From Pseudanabaena galeata CCNP1313 (GTDB lineage: Bacteria; Cyanobacteriota; Cyanobacteriia; Pseudanabaenales; Pseudanabaenaceae), in the NCBI RefSeq assembly GCF_029910235.1, contig NZ_CP112874.1, positions 1,302,001 to 1,366,000 of the forward strand: a stretch of DNA of 64,000 nucleotides, in the 5' to 3' direction. The notes under the pieces were generated by a model, which saw nothing but the letters and a program-made list of their open reading frames with translations, did not search any database and was not told the origin of the DNA. A program made the translations under genes and the position numbers. Of the stretch, positions 1 to 8,110 are shown in pieces. The stretch's first letter is position 1. Each line of letters begins with the position of its first letter.

Positions 1-375
1 CTCACCGAAGCGCCTGAAAAAGAGATTCCAGTTTGCTACAGTATTTTGCAGTCCCTCGGACTCCGCAAAACCATGGTGGAATATGTCGCCTGTCCATCTT
101 GCGGTCGGACTCTATTTAACCTCGAAGAAGTCTTGCATAAAGTTCGTGAAGCCACCAGTCACCTAGTTGGGTTAGACATTGCGGTTATGGGTTGCATCGT
201 CAATGGACCTGGAGAAATGGCAGATGCTGACTATGGCTATGTCGGCAAAACCCCCGGCATAATTTCACTTTATCGTGGCAAAGAAGAAATCAAGCGTGTG
301 CCTGAAGCCGAGGGTGTAGAACAGTTAATCGCACTAATTAAATCCGACGATCGCTGGGTTGATCCTCCTCAATAA
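1..375 (+). CDS. ispG: 4-hydroxy-3-methylbut-2-enyl diphosphate synthase, C-terminal part
   Basis: IspG (GcpE) makes HMBPP from MEcPP in the plastid-type MEP isoprenoid pathway and uses a 4Fe-4S cluster, reduced by ferredoxin in cyanobacteria. The window opens inside the gene: frame 1 is open from base 1, so the internal ATG at 46 is not a start. The visible 124 residues hold the C-terminal cluster-binding region, with CPSCGR around residues 31-36 and the motif [10 protein letters not shown] around 63-72, which together supply the three cluster cysteines. The protein ends normally at 373-375. The family assignment is firm from these motifs; the N-terminal barrel lies outside the window. Confidence 0.93.
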   Translation, partial: LTEAPEKEIPVCYSILQSLGLRKTMVEYVACPSCGRTLFNLEEVLHKVREATSHLVGLDIAVMGCIVNGPGEMADADYGYVGKTPGIISLYRGKEEIKRVPEAEGVEQLIALIKSDDRWVDPPQ

Positions 376-465
376 GCTATAAAAGAAGACCGCACAAAGC
401 ACTACCTTCTTTTACAGTTTATTGAGGATTAATATCAAGTTAAGAAATGTCTACGTTATTTCTTA

Positions 466-603
466 ACTGATGTTACGTAGAAAAAAGATCGCCATACCGT
501 TTCTATATCATTTTAAAAGATGATTTGGAGACCAAATCCCTACATATTGGTTGTAGGGGCTTGGTCTCCAAGACCCATTCTCAGCGTTCTATGTAACATC
601 ATT
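466..603. repeat. MITE-like element with ACTGATGTTACGTAG ends
   Basis: The left end reads ACTGATGTTACGTAG (466-480) and the right end is the near-inverse CTATGTAACATCAT (589-602). Inside is an imperfect hairpin built on GGAGACCAA...TTGGTCTCC (about 527-569). The same ends recur at 42760-42927 and, on the right side, at 21588-21602 and near 45113-45126. No ORF is present, so this looks like a non-autonomous mobile or hairpin element. Confidence 0.65.
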
Positions 604-608
604 TCTTA

Positions 609-699
609 TATAGCGCTCCTAAATGAGTTGTAAGATTTTGAGGGTTGAGAGGTGCGCCCCTTCGGGGCGCACTCTCACAACCTATTTAGGATTGCTATA
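609..699. repeat. 91-bp hairpin element, family A copy 1
   Basis: The ends are inverted: TATAGCGCTCCTAAAT on the left and ATTTAGGATTGCTATA on the right. The centre is the hairpin GCGCCCC-TTC-GGGGCGC. The reverse complement of almost the whole element is found at 40478-40569 and a same-strand copy at 35744-35835. Partial copies lie at 4313-4348 and 48275-48304. Confidence 0.8.
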
Positions 700-712
700 G
701 CTATAGCTATAG
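695..712 (+). repeat. three tandem CTATAG hexamers
   Basis: CTATAG occurs three times without gaps, joining the family A element to the next hairpin. TATAGCTATAG also forms the outer end of the GCGC-apex hairpin family at 26240 and 48158, so the run may be an expanded element end. Confidence 0.7.
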
Positions 713-727
713 CAATTAGGACATAAA

Positions 728-776
728 ACCCAAGAGATGAGTAGTGGCGCAAAGCGCCGCTACTCATCTCTTGGGT
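728..776. repeat. GCGC-apex hairpin, family B copy 1
   Basis: Arms of 23 bp starting ACCCAAGAG pair across a three-base loop, with a single G-T type mismatch; the apex is GGCGC-AAA-GCGCC. The outer sequence AGGACATAAAACCCAA is the inverse of TTGGGTTTTATGTCCT flanking the hairpins at 26274-26328 and 48190-48242. Confidence 0.75.
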
Positions 777-811
777 CTGGCTACAGCTACAAAAAAAGAC
801 TTCTTAGAGGA

Positions 812-2236
812 TTAATAATTATTGCTACTTGGAAAAAGTCTTCTGCCATTCAAACTTCTAAAAGCAGCCAGAAAAGCTAGATAAGTAGAAGTAGGATTTA
901 GAAATATAGCAATAAAAAAAAGTCCTAAGAATAAGTAGGAAAAAATATCATAAATATATATCGAATTATTCTTATAAGAATCGAACAGACGATTAGTGTA
1001 ATTTAATACAAGCTTTAATGCAGGAAACCACAAAATACTAGCTCCTACGAGTCCAATATCAAATAAGATTGTCAAAAGATGGGAACTTAAAACATCTAAA
1101 AAACCACCTTCAAAAACCCCAGCACTTCCAGCGAATTCTTGATTCAGTAGAAAATTATAGTTACCTAAGCCTACACCAAATACAATTAATTCAGGCTTTC
1201 TTAATATGAGATCTAAAGCATAGTACTCAAGCCTTCTTGTGTTAAGCTGATTGCTGATACGAGACTGAAATATATCATCAAAAAATTTCAGATCAAATAA
1301 TAAATAAATAATTAGAAAACCGACAATACATAACATTATTAAATTGACAGATTTACTAAATCCATTTTTTGAGATGTTTATCATTAGATAAAAAATGACA
1401 AATATAGATACAGAAATATATGTTGAAGAGGAATAAGTCAGAAAAAAACAAATACTATGAATGAGTATTAAAAAGTAAGATAGAAAATTCCTAGAAAACA
1501 ATTTAATTTCAAATTGTTTTTGGTGTATGTCCAAGCTGACTATTAGTAAAATTATAGAAATAGCAAGAGTTATAGAAAATTGCTTCGGTTCAATACAAAA
1601 TGAATTAACTCTAAAAATCAAATCTTCAGCAGATTTAAAAGCTCCAATACCTACCTTGTCAGCATTATAAACAATCCCCCTAAACGGCAGACTGATATTA
1701 TATGCAAGGATTTGATAGCCCGCATACAAACATAAAAAAGTTGTAGTACCTATATAAAATCTAAAAAATGACAATACTCTATCAATATTTTGGGAGTTAT
1801 ACCAAATAATTGAATAAATCAGTAAGTAATTCAAATATGTAAACATTTGAATTATTGTTCTAAAAAATGGAGATTGAAAACTAAAATTTTTCCCTTCTAA
1901 AATGGCGTAATTTTCACTACTAAATAGCCCCCAGATAGTAGCCATAAATACTACTATTAAAAACGACCTAAACCAAGAGTCTTTAAATATTTCTAGATTG
2001 AATTTCACATGCGGATTTAATATTAGTGAAAGTATAAATATTGGGGGGACTATTTTCTCAGGAGTCCACCTAGTCCCCATTTCAATAAAAAAGTAAAAAG
2101 TTAAACAAGCTGGCAAAATATAAATAATTCGATAAGGTTTAGTGAATGCTATCCATATAGTTACAGCAGCAAAAATTGCAAGAACAATATAGTCCCAAAT
2201 ACCTTGTCCATATAATTGAAGTGATTCAGATTGCAT
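812..2236 (-). CDS. O-antigen polymerase/ligase-like membrane protein
   Basis: The 474-residue protein is almost entirely hydrophobic, with about ten membrane segments and a large loop around residues 325-385, the layout of Wzy polymerases and WaaL-type ligases that polymerise or transfer surface glycans at the plasma membrane. The loop carries RRLEYYALDLILRKP and GVGLGNYNFL, resembling the conserved region before the last helices in this superfamily. It starts with ATG at 2236 and overlaps the end of the glycosyltransferase upstream by 11 bases, so the three genes form one operon. Codons are markedly A/T rich compared with the neighbours, which suggests transfer. Which activity it has cannot be told from sequence alone. 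Confidence 0.8.
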   Translation of the reverse strand: MQSESLQLYGQGIWDYIVLAIFAAVTIWIAFTKPYRIIYILPACLTFYFFIEMGTRWTPEKIVPPIFILSLILNPHVKFNLEIFKDSWFRSFLIVVFMATIWGLFSSENYAILEGKNFSFQSPFFRTIIQMFTYLNYLLIYSIIWYNSQNIDRVLSFFRFYIGTTTFLCLYAGYQILAYNISLPFRGIVYNADKVGIGAFKSAEDLIFRVNSFCIEPKQFSITLAISIILLIVSLDIHQKQFEIKLFSRNFLSYFLILIHSICFFLTYSSSTYISVSIFVIFYLMINISKNGFSKSVNLIMLCIVGFLIIYLLFDLKFFDDIFQSRISNQLNTRRLEYYALDLILRKPELIVFGVGLGNYNFLLNQEFAGSAGVFEGGFLDVLSSHLLTILFDIGLVGASILWFPALKLVLNYTNRLFDSYKNNSIYIYDIFSYLFLGLFFIAIFLNPTSTYLAFLAAFRSLNGRRLFPSSNNY

Positions 2237-3419
2237 TAGTAGTCAATATTTTGTAGGTTTCTATCATTTCCTGTCCTACTCGCTGCCATGAATATTTTTG
2301 TCTAATAGTAGTGAGTGTATCCTCGTTGTAGACATATTCAGGAAGTAGATTCCATGTATGAGTAATTGCATTAGCAATTGAAGGTGAATATGCCTCTGTT
2401 AGCACTCCTTTAGCCTGCTTAATAATCTCAGGAATAGCTCCTTGAGGTGTACCTATAATTGGTATTCCATAAAAGGCAGCATCTAGCGTGGCAAGGCAAA
2501 ACCCCTCTTCTAAAGAAGGTTGTACATAAATGTGGCTATTATAATATGCTAACTGCAATTCTTGTTCAGTTACATTGACCCTAAGATTAACTACCTCATT
2601 TAACCCTAATTCTGTAATCCTATCTTGCAAATAGTTATAATATCTTTGATTGCGAATTACTCCAATTATTGTCCAAAAGAACTGAAAGTTATCACCCAAT
2701 AATTGCGAAGCTACTTTTAAAGATAAATGGTGTCCCTTGTGAGGAACATATCCACCAACTGTTAGTATTTGACACTTCTGATCATTGATAAGTTTAGGTT
2801 TATAAGGTTCTATAGGGTTGGGTGATTTTGCTCCAAGTTGAATTTCTACAATCTTTCTTTCTGGCAATATTGCTGACAAAATCTGTTTTGTCTGAGCGCT
2901 AACTGTAATATAAGTGTCATAATTATGGATTAGCAGCCTCCGATAATTAATCCAGCCTACAGCTTTTTTCCTTAAAATATCTGTAACATATCTCCAATGA
3001 CTATCTCCTAACCAAGAAGTCCCGCACTCCCTTGGTGGAATATTGTGTATAGTTACACAAAATGGAATCTTAAATTCTTCAATTTTAAGTCTTTCTAGTA
3101 AGAACATACCAAAAAGTAGATGAATGATGTCTGGCTTTAATTCATCAACAATTTGATGTAGATAAATATTGACATTTTCAACAAATTTAAATCGCAAATT
3201 TCGAGGAATACTAGTAAGATTACAGCCTAATCCGATATAGTGGATTCTCCAGTTGGAATGAATTTGTACGATATTTAATTTGCCAATAGTTGTATTTTGA
3301 GGTGCGATCAACTCTACTGAATGACCTAGAGTTGATATCTGTTCACAAACAGACTTTACATAGGTAGTAGTTCCTCCTAAGATTGGCTCATAATGTTCAG
3401 AAATAAAAATAATTTTCAT
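2226..3419 (-). CDS. glycosyltransferase, GT4 type (GT-B fold)
   Basis: This 397-residue enzyme should transfer a sugar from a nucleotide donor during exopolysaccharide or O-antigen assembly on the cytoplasmic face. The N-terminal GGTTTYVKSV loop (about 15-24) and the C-terminal EEGFCLATLDAAFYGIP region (about 304-320) are the GT-B acceptor loop and the E-x7-E type donor site (E304/E305 onward). The ATG overlaps the stop of the GT2 gene by four bases (ATGA), so translation is probably coupled. Base composition is low in G+C. The sugar and linkage are unknown. Confidence 0.88.
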   Translation of the reverse strand: MKIIFISEHYEPILGGTTTYVKSVCEQISTLGHSVELIAPQNTTIGKLNIVQIHSNWRIHYIGLGCNLTSIPRNLRFKFVENVNIYLHQIVDELKPDIIHLLFGMFLLERLKIEEFKIPFCVTIHNIPPRECGTSWLGDSHWRYVTDILRKKAVGWINYRRLLIHNYDTYITVSAQTKQILSAILPERKIVEIQLGAKSPNPIEPYKPKLINDQKCQILTVGGYVPHKGHHLSLKVASQLLGDNFQFFWTIIGVIRNQRYYNYLQDRITELGLNEVVNLRVNVTEQELQLAYYNSHIYVQPSLEEGFCLATLDAAFYGIPIIGTPQGAIPEIIKQAKGVLTEAYSPSIANAITHTWNLLPEYVYNEDTLTTIRQKYSWQRVGQEMIETYKILTTNAI

Positions 3420-4294
3420 CTATTTTGAGATTTAAGAGTTTTCTGTGCTTGATTAAATCCATTGAATAATTTAACAATGGAAACTCCTATTAACCAAGGA
3501 TTTTTTATGTTTTTATTGTTAAATACAAAGTAGCGTAATGCACAAAATAAATGATCTGGGTATTGGGTAAGAGGTATATTTTTTAATATAAAATAAGCAC
3601 AGCCAAAGAAGTGATGATCTGGCATAACCTGCTGATTACTAATCCAAGTACGACAACCACCTTGAGGATTACCAATGTGGACTAAATCCGCATCTGGATC
3701 ATAAACAAACTGACCATATCTTTGCTTCACTCTAAGACAAAAGTCAGACTCTTCTCGATGCGCTCCCTTAATATAGTTTTCATCCATACCACCAACATCT
3801 AAGGCTACTTGCCGACGTACCGATAAATTACCAGAGCCGCCACCATCCACCAAACAGGCGCAACCATAGTTTCTGGGGAAGTAAAGCCAACCAACATCAG
3901 GTCTATAACTCATCCAGTGTCGGGTATAACGCTTAACCTGATTTTGAGCCAAAATTAGACCAGCAACTCCTGAGACTCTTGGATCGATATAATGGCGAAT
4001 ATGATTATGAATAAAGTCATTGTTCTCAATGATGACATCATCATCTAAAAATAGAATGATCTCTCCTTTGGCTTTCTGTATTCCTATATTACGTGCTGCT
4101 GAAGCTGAGGGAATTTCAGAGTGATAGTGGTAGAGCACTAACTCATTGTTCGTAATTACTTGGAATTCCGTAATTGGTGTTTGGTCAATGATAATAACCT
4201 CAAAATCTTTATAACTTTGCTGACTAAGATCCGACAAAGTATTATTTAAGTCATGATAACGATTGATCGTAGGAATAATGATAGATAATCTCAT
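3416..4294 (-). CDS. glycosyltransferase family 2
   Basis: The protein begins MRLSIIIPTINRYHDLNNTL, the typical GT-A nucleotide-binding start, has the metal-binding DDD at about 84-86 (LFLDDDVII), and carries REESDFCLRV near residue 190, the usual ED-type catalytic region. It would act in the same glycan pathway as the two genes downstream. The frame is open to a TTG at 4312, but the ATG at 4294 is the better start because the protein then opens directly on the family motif. It is the first gene of the operon; a truncated repeat lies just upstream. Confidence 0.87.
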   Translation of the reverse strand: MRLSIIIPTINRYHDLNNTLSDLSQQSYKDFEVIIIDQTPITEFQVITNNELVLYHYHSEIPSASAARNIGIQKAKGEIILFLDDDVIIENNDFIHNHIRHYIDPRVSGVAGLILAQNQVKRYTRHWMSYRPDVGWLYFPRNYGCACLVDGGGSGNLSVRRQVALDVGGMDENYIKGAHREESDFCLRVKQRYGQFVYDPDADLVHIGNPQGGCRTWISNQQVMPDHHFFGCAYFILKNIPLTQYPDHLFCALRYFVFNNKNIKNPWLIGVSIVKLFNGFNQAQKTLKSQNR

Positions 4295-4312
4295 TTTCTT
4301 GTTTTTGAGCAA

Positions 4313-4348
4313 TATAGCAATCCTAAATAGGTTGTGAGAGTGCGCCGT
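4313..4348. repeat. truncated family A element
   Basis: TATAGCAATCCTAAATAGG followed by TTGTGAGAGTGCGCC matches one end and half of the hairpin arm of the family A element at 40478-40569, then the similarity stops abruptly. It is the remains of an element immediately upstream of the polysaccharide operon. Confidence 0.65.
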
Positions 4349-4370
4349 AGAATATTCTTCATTATCCTAA

Positions 4371-4450
4371 ATTACCGATCAAACTAACCACAAGAAAATT
4401 TTTGAAAGCGTTGCTTTGCAACGCTTTCAAAAATTTTCTTAGTTTGGGTT
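4371..4450. repeat. long hairpin, family C copy 1
   Basis: Perfect 23-bp arms (4392-4440, beginning AAGAAAATTTTTG) close a TTT loop. The left flank ATTACCGATCAAAC is shared with the copy at 7899-8000, whose arms are identical but whose loop reads AAA. The right flank has decayed here. It lies between the polysaccharide operon promoter side and the end of thiS and could end thiS transcription. Confidence 0.75.
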
Positions 4451-4496
4451 TGAGCGCAAAGCGCTGTTAGTTGAGAATACAAACTCATATCTCAAT

Positions 4497-4700
4497 TTAA
4501 CCACCACCTACGATAGTTACAATTTCTAGTTGATCGCTATTTTGGATAATCGTGTTTTCCCATAGTTGACGATGTAAAATCTCACCGTTGTATTCCACCG
4601 CCACTAGGCGAGGATTCATTCCTAAATATTTCAGTAATTCGATCATCGTGAGATTTGACTCACAGGTGCGATCGTCACCATTTACTTGCAACGTAATCAT
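4497..4700 (-). CDS. thiS: sulfur carrier protein ThiS
   Basis: ThiS is a small ubiquitin-fold protein whose C-terminal glycine is adenylated and then loaded as a thiocarboxylate, giving the sulfur of the thiazole ring of thiamine. This 67-residue protein begins MITLQVNGDDRTCE and ends VTIVGGG, the typical terminal glycine pair with one extra glycine. Length is normal for the family. It stands alone here, with no thiG, thiE or thiO beside it; thiD is about 31 kb away. Confidence 0.87.
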   Translation of the reverse strand: MITLQVNGDDRTCESNLTMIELLKYLGMNPRLVAVEYNGEILHRQLWENTIIQNSDQLEIVTIVGGG

Positions 4701-4780
4701 AGAAATTAAGTTTAAACTCTGATTTTCAATATTGACTTAGAGATCTTATACTGCTTACTAAAAATGATACCTGTGTGTCT

Positions 4781-7288
4781 ATGCCACAATCTACATCAGC
4801 AAATACATCAGACTCGCCTGAGAACGCCTCACCAAATATTTCACTCAATCCCGACATAGGACTTAGTGAAGCTGAAGTCGCTGATAGAAGACGGCGCGGC
4901 GATATTAATGTCGTAGTGATGCGATCAAGCCGCACCTTTAAGGACATTTTTCAGGAAAACGTTTTTACATTATTTAACGTTACTTTTGGTGTGGTCTTAA
5001 TCTTGATGATGGCGCTCGGACAAATTACCGATGCGATCTTTTCAGGATTTTCAGTATTTATGAATATTCTTGTGGGTGTAGCCCAAGAAATTCAAGCCAA
5101 GCTGACGCTAGATAAGCTAGCTCTACTGTCAGTGCAGAAGGTGAAGGTGCGGCGAGATGGTGAATCGAAGGAGATTCCTGTAGGTGAGGTGGTACGTGAT
5201 GATCTGATCGAACTGAATCCAGGCGATCGCGCTCCCGTGGATGGCGCAGTGTTGGTATCCCAAAATGTAGAAATGGATGAATCACTGCTCACAGGGGAAT
5301 CCGATCCTGTGGCTAAACAAATTGATGACATTGTGCTGTCGGGTTCCTTCTGTTTAGCAGGAAGTTGCGTATTTCGTGCCGACAAAATTGGCAATGAAAG
5401 CTATGCGGTGAAGCTATCGCAGTCTTCGCGAGTATATAAGCGAGTCTTTACACCTTTACAGAAAAAGATTGATGTTCTCGTCGAAATTTTTGTGCTAGTG
5501 CTGATTGTGGCTGCCTTTTTGCATGTTGCATCCAGCCTCAATTCGGGGCGGACGATGGTGGACACGATTCGCTATGCTTCGGTAATCATCAATAGCTTTG
5601 TGCCAGCAGGTTTAATCCTATCGATTAGCGTAGCCTTTGCGATCGGTGCGGTGGAAATTAGTAAGCGGCGCACCTTGATTCAAAAGATCAATGCTGTTGA
5701 TTCGATGAATAGTGTGCGGATTCTCTGTACTGACAAAACGGGTACGCTGACCCAAAACAAGCTTGTCGTTAAAGAGATTGTGCCTTTGGGAGATACTGAT
5801 GAGGATTCGCTTCGCGAGTTAATTGCTCTCTATACAAATCTGATGGGTTCTCAGAATAGTAGTGCCAAGGCGATGGCAACTTTTACGGATAAGCCCCGAT
5901 CTCCAGCCAAATTTGTTAGCGAAGTTCCCTTTAGTTCTGGACGTAAATGGGGGGCGATCGCGATTGATATCGGCACAACAATCATGGTTGGTGCGCCCGA
6001 AATCTTATTTGCCAATCCTGAAATGCAGGAAAGAGCTAAGCAATACGGAAGACAAGGATTGCGGGCGATCGCTGTGGTTACCAGCGAAGATAGCTTTGAT
6101 ACTTCTGAAAAAAATCCCGCCTTACCTAATAATCGACGCGATCGCGGATTGGTCTTGCTTGAAGATAGTCTCCGTCCTGATGTAATCGAGACGATCGCCG
6201 AATTGCAAAACAAAAATATTCGCCTCAAAGTAATTTCAGGCGATAGTGTCGAAACTGTTGCCTCGATCGCCCGTCAGGCAGGAATTGCGGTTCCCGATGA
6301 TGCGGTGTTTACCCAAAAGACGTTAGAAGCGATGGATGCACCCACCTTTAGCCGAGCCGCCGCTTCTGGTGCAGTCTTTGGCAGAATTACCCCCGACATG
6401 AAACGTCGTTTAATTTCATCAATGGTGAAGCGTGGCGGCTATGTGGGGATGGTTGGGGATGGGGTCAACGATGTACCCGCCTTTAAGGAAGCGCAACTAG
6501 CGATCGCGATGAATGATGGCGCACAGATCAGTAAAGATGTGGCGGATATCGTTCTACTTGACAATAATCTTTCTGCTCTACCGCAAGCCTTTAGCGCAGG
6601 AGATGACATTAAACAGAAGATTCTCTCTACGGCTCTGCTCTATCTCACCAAAAATATTATGGTGATTCTGACAATTTCCTTTGCAGGATTTGTGCAACTT
6701 CCCTTTCCCGTCGAACCTCGTCACATGACAGTTTTAACTATGGCTGTAGTTGGCTTCCCGACGATTTGGATTGCCTTTGGCTGGCTAAAACCTGTGAGAC
6801 TTGAGAACTTCTTACGCGATGTCTTGGGCTATAGCTGTATTGCTGGTATTTTTGGGGCGATCACGATGACCATCGGCTATGTCTTTTCCTATTACATCAG
6901 TGGTTGGGCTTTGCTAAAGGTTCCCTATAGTTCAACTGTGATTAACACAGAGGCTTTTGCGGATATTGCTAGGGGTCAAGCGCAATGTGTTAGTACTTTT
7001 ATTGGGATGCTTTTCTGTCTCTTTGTATTTTGGCATATTACAAATATATCGATATGGAAAGTACAAACTCTTTTCAAAAACTTGACTGCTTTTATTCTGG
7101 GTTGTTTATCGGTTGGCATTTCAACAGTTTTGATGTTAGCCTTCCCCACATTTTTTCAAATAGAAGTCCCCGATCAGTTTGGTTGGTCGATGATTATCTT
7201 TTTGCCAACTGCTAGTTTTTACACCTTCCGTATGATGCAGTCTAGCAAGTTGTTTCGCCATTTGCCACGCTATCTCAGCCAACCCTAA
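4781..7288 (+). CDS. cation-transporting P-type ATPase
   Basis: This 835-residue pump couples ATP hydrolysis to ion movement across the membrane. It shows the actuator-domain TGES (171-174), the phosphorylation motif DKTGTLTQN with aspartate 318, and the hinge motif GDGVND at 559-564. Membrane segments lie at about 45-90, 225-290 and six more after 620. The fourth helix reads VPAGLILSIS, so the ion-site motif is PAGL rather than PEGL (Ca/Na pumps) or CPC (Cu/Zn pumps), which leaves the ion uncertain; the closest general resemblance is to CtpE-like pumps. An in-frame GTG at 4775 is possible, but ATG at 4781 is preferred. The N-terminal 30 residues are Ser/Pro/Asn rich and look disordered. Confidence 0.88.
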   Translation: MPQSTSANTSDSPENASPNISLNPDIGLSEAEVADRRRRGDINVVVMRSSRTFKDIFQENVFTLFNVTFGVVLILMMALGQITDAIFSGFSVFMNILVGVAQEIQAKLTLDKLALLSVQKVKVRRDGESKEIPVGEVVRDDLIELNPGDRAPVDGAVLVSQNVEMDESLLTGESDPVAKQIDDIVLSGSFCLAGSCVFRADKIGNESYAVKLSQSSRVYKRVFTPLQKKIDVLVEIFVLVLIVAAFLHVASSLNSGRTMVDTIRYASVIINSFVPAGLILSISVAFAIGAVEISKRRTLIQKINAVDSMNSVRILCTDKTGTLTQNKLVVKEIVPLGDTDEDSLRELIALYTNLMGSQNSSAKAMATFTDKPRSPAKFVSEVPFSSGRKWGAIAIDIGTTIMVGAPEILFANPEMQERAKQYGRQGLRAIAVVTSEDSFDTSEKNPALPNNRRDRGLVLLEDSLRPDVIETIAELQNKNIRLKVISGDSVETVASIARQAGIAVPDDAVFTQKTLEAMDAPTFSRAAASGAVFGRITPDMKRRLISSMVKRGGYVGMVGDGVNDVPAFKEAQLAIAMNDGAQISKDVADIVLLDNNLSALPQAFSAGDDIKQKILSTALLYLTKNIMVILTISFAGFVQLPFPVEPRHMTVLTMAVVGFPTIWIAFGWLKPVRLENFLRDVLGYSCIAGIFGAITMTIGYVFSYYISGWALLKVPYSSTVINTEAFADIARGQAQCVSTFIGMLFCLFVFWHITNISIWKVQTLFKNLTAFILGCLSVGISTVLMLAFPTFFQIEVPDQFGWSMIIFLPTASFYTFRMMQSSKLFRHLPRYLSQP

Positions 7289-7338
7289 TCGAAAGATTGT
7301 CACTGCACGAAGCTCCTTCTCAATCTAAAACTCACACT

Positions 7339-7872
7339 ATGAGCATGATGAAATCTAAAACTGTCAAACGCCCAATCGCAATTACCACTCTTGCAACTAC
7401 GATGTTGGGGATGAGTATTGTCTTGATTTGCGATCGCATTCTTAATTTTTATATCTATCGCTTATTAGAAAGCAATGTTCCTTTGGTAGATAGCAATTCA
7501 ATTAATTTGCAATTAGTTTCTAATATTGCTTTTCTAGGATTTAGCATTGTGCCAATTTTATTGGCGATCGGATTGTGGTATTTAAAATCTTGGGCAAGAT
7601 TTCTGAGTTTGTGTCTTTTTAGTTCCATCATGTTTCCTGCGATCGCCGCTTCTCTAAATTGGATCTCACCGCCATCTGCCGATAATATGCTGGAAATTCC
7701 TACGGTTTTTGATGATGTTTTTAGTGTAGATGCCTCAGTACCAACCTCCCGTCTAATTATTCTCAACCCATATATTGCTCTTGGCTGCGCGATCGCCATT
7801 GCTATTTTGCTTACCCCTGCGATCATAAAAGCTTTTAGAGTTCAACATATTTCTACCAATTCAGAAGAATAA
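7339..7872 (+). CDS. hypothetical four-helix membrane protein
   Basis: Not recognised. The protein has a short basic N-terminus (MSMMKSKTVKRP) followed by hydrophobic stretches at roughly residues 15-35, 55-80, 85-105 and 150-175. It follows the P-type ATPase by about 50 bases on the same strand and may be cotranscribed. The frame is open to a TTG at 7297, but ATG 7339 gives the expected positive-inside start. No catalytic motif is visible. Confidence 0.6.
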   Translation: MSMMKSKTVKRPIAITTLATTMLGMSIVLICDRILNFYIYRLLESNVPLVDSNSINLQLVSNIAFLGFSIVPILLAIGLWYLKSWARFLSLCLFSSIMFPAIAASLNWISPPSADNMLEIPTVFDDVFSVDASVPTSRLIILNPYIALGCAIAIAILLTPAIIKAFRVQHISTNSEE

Positions 7873-7898
7873 ATATTTCTAAGTATCTAACCATAATT

Positions 7899-8000
7899 AC
7901 AGCAATTACCGATCAAACGAACCACAAGAAAATTTTTGAAAGCGTTGCAAAGCAACGCTTTCAAAAATTTTCTTGGTTTGGTTTGATCGGTAATTGCTGT
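7899..8000. repeat. nested inverted repeat, family C copy 2
   Basis: The outer 20-bp arms are perfect inverted repeats (7899-7918 against 7981-8000, starting ACAGCAATTACCGATC). Nested inside are 23-bp perfect arms (7926-7974) around an AAA loop. The inner arms equal those at 4392-4440. It sits in the gap between a membrane-protein gene and the CobW gene. Confidence 0.85.
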
Positions 8001-8110
8001 AACACAGCGTACTGCCATCTGCCATCATCTCTCAGGTTTTTGAAAGTTAAGGGCGCTATAATCATTTTTAGTAAATTTTTTGTAGACATCACCAGCGTTT
8101 GGCCTAATCT

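Larger units (their letters stand above)
376..811. other. gene-free stretch filled by hairpin elements
   Basis: No coding signal is visible. From left to right the stretch holds an element with ACTGATGTTACGTAG-type ends (466-603), a 91-bp element with TATAGC(A/G)xTCCTAAAT ends (609-699), three perfect CTATAG hexamers (695-712) and a long hairpin with a GCGC apex (728-776). It separates ispG from a convergent polysaccharide cluster, so some of the hairpins may end transcription from both sides. Confidence 0.75.
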
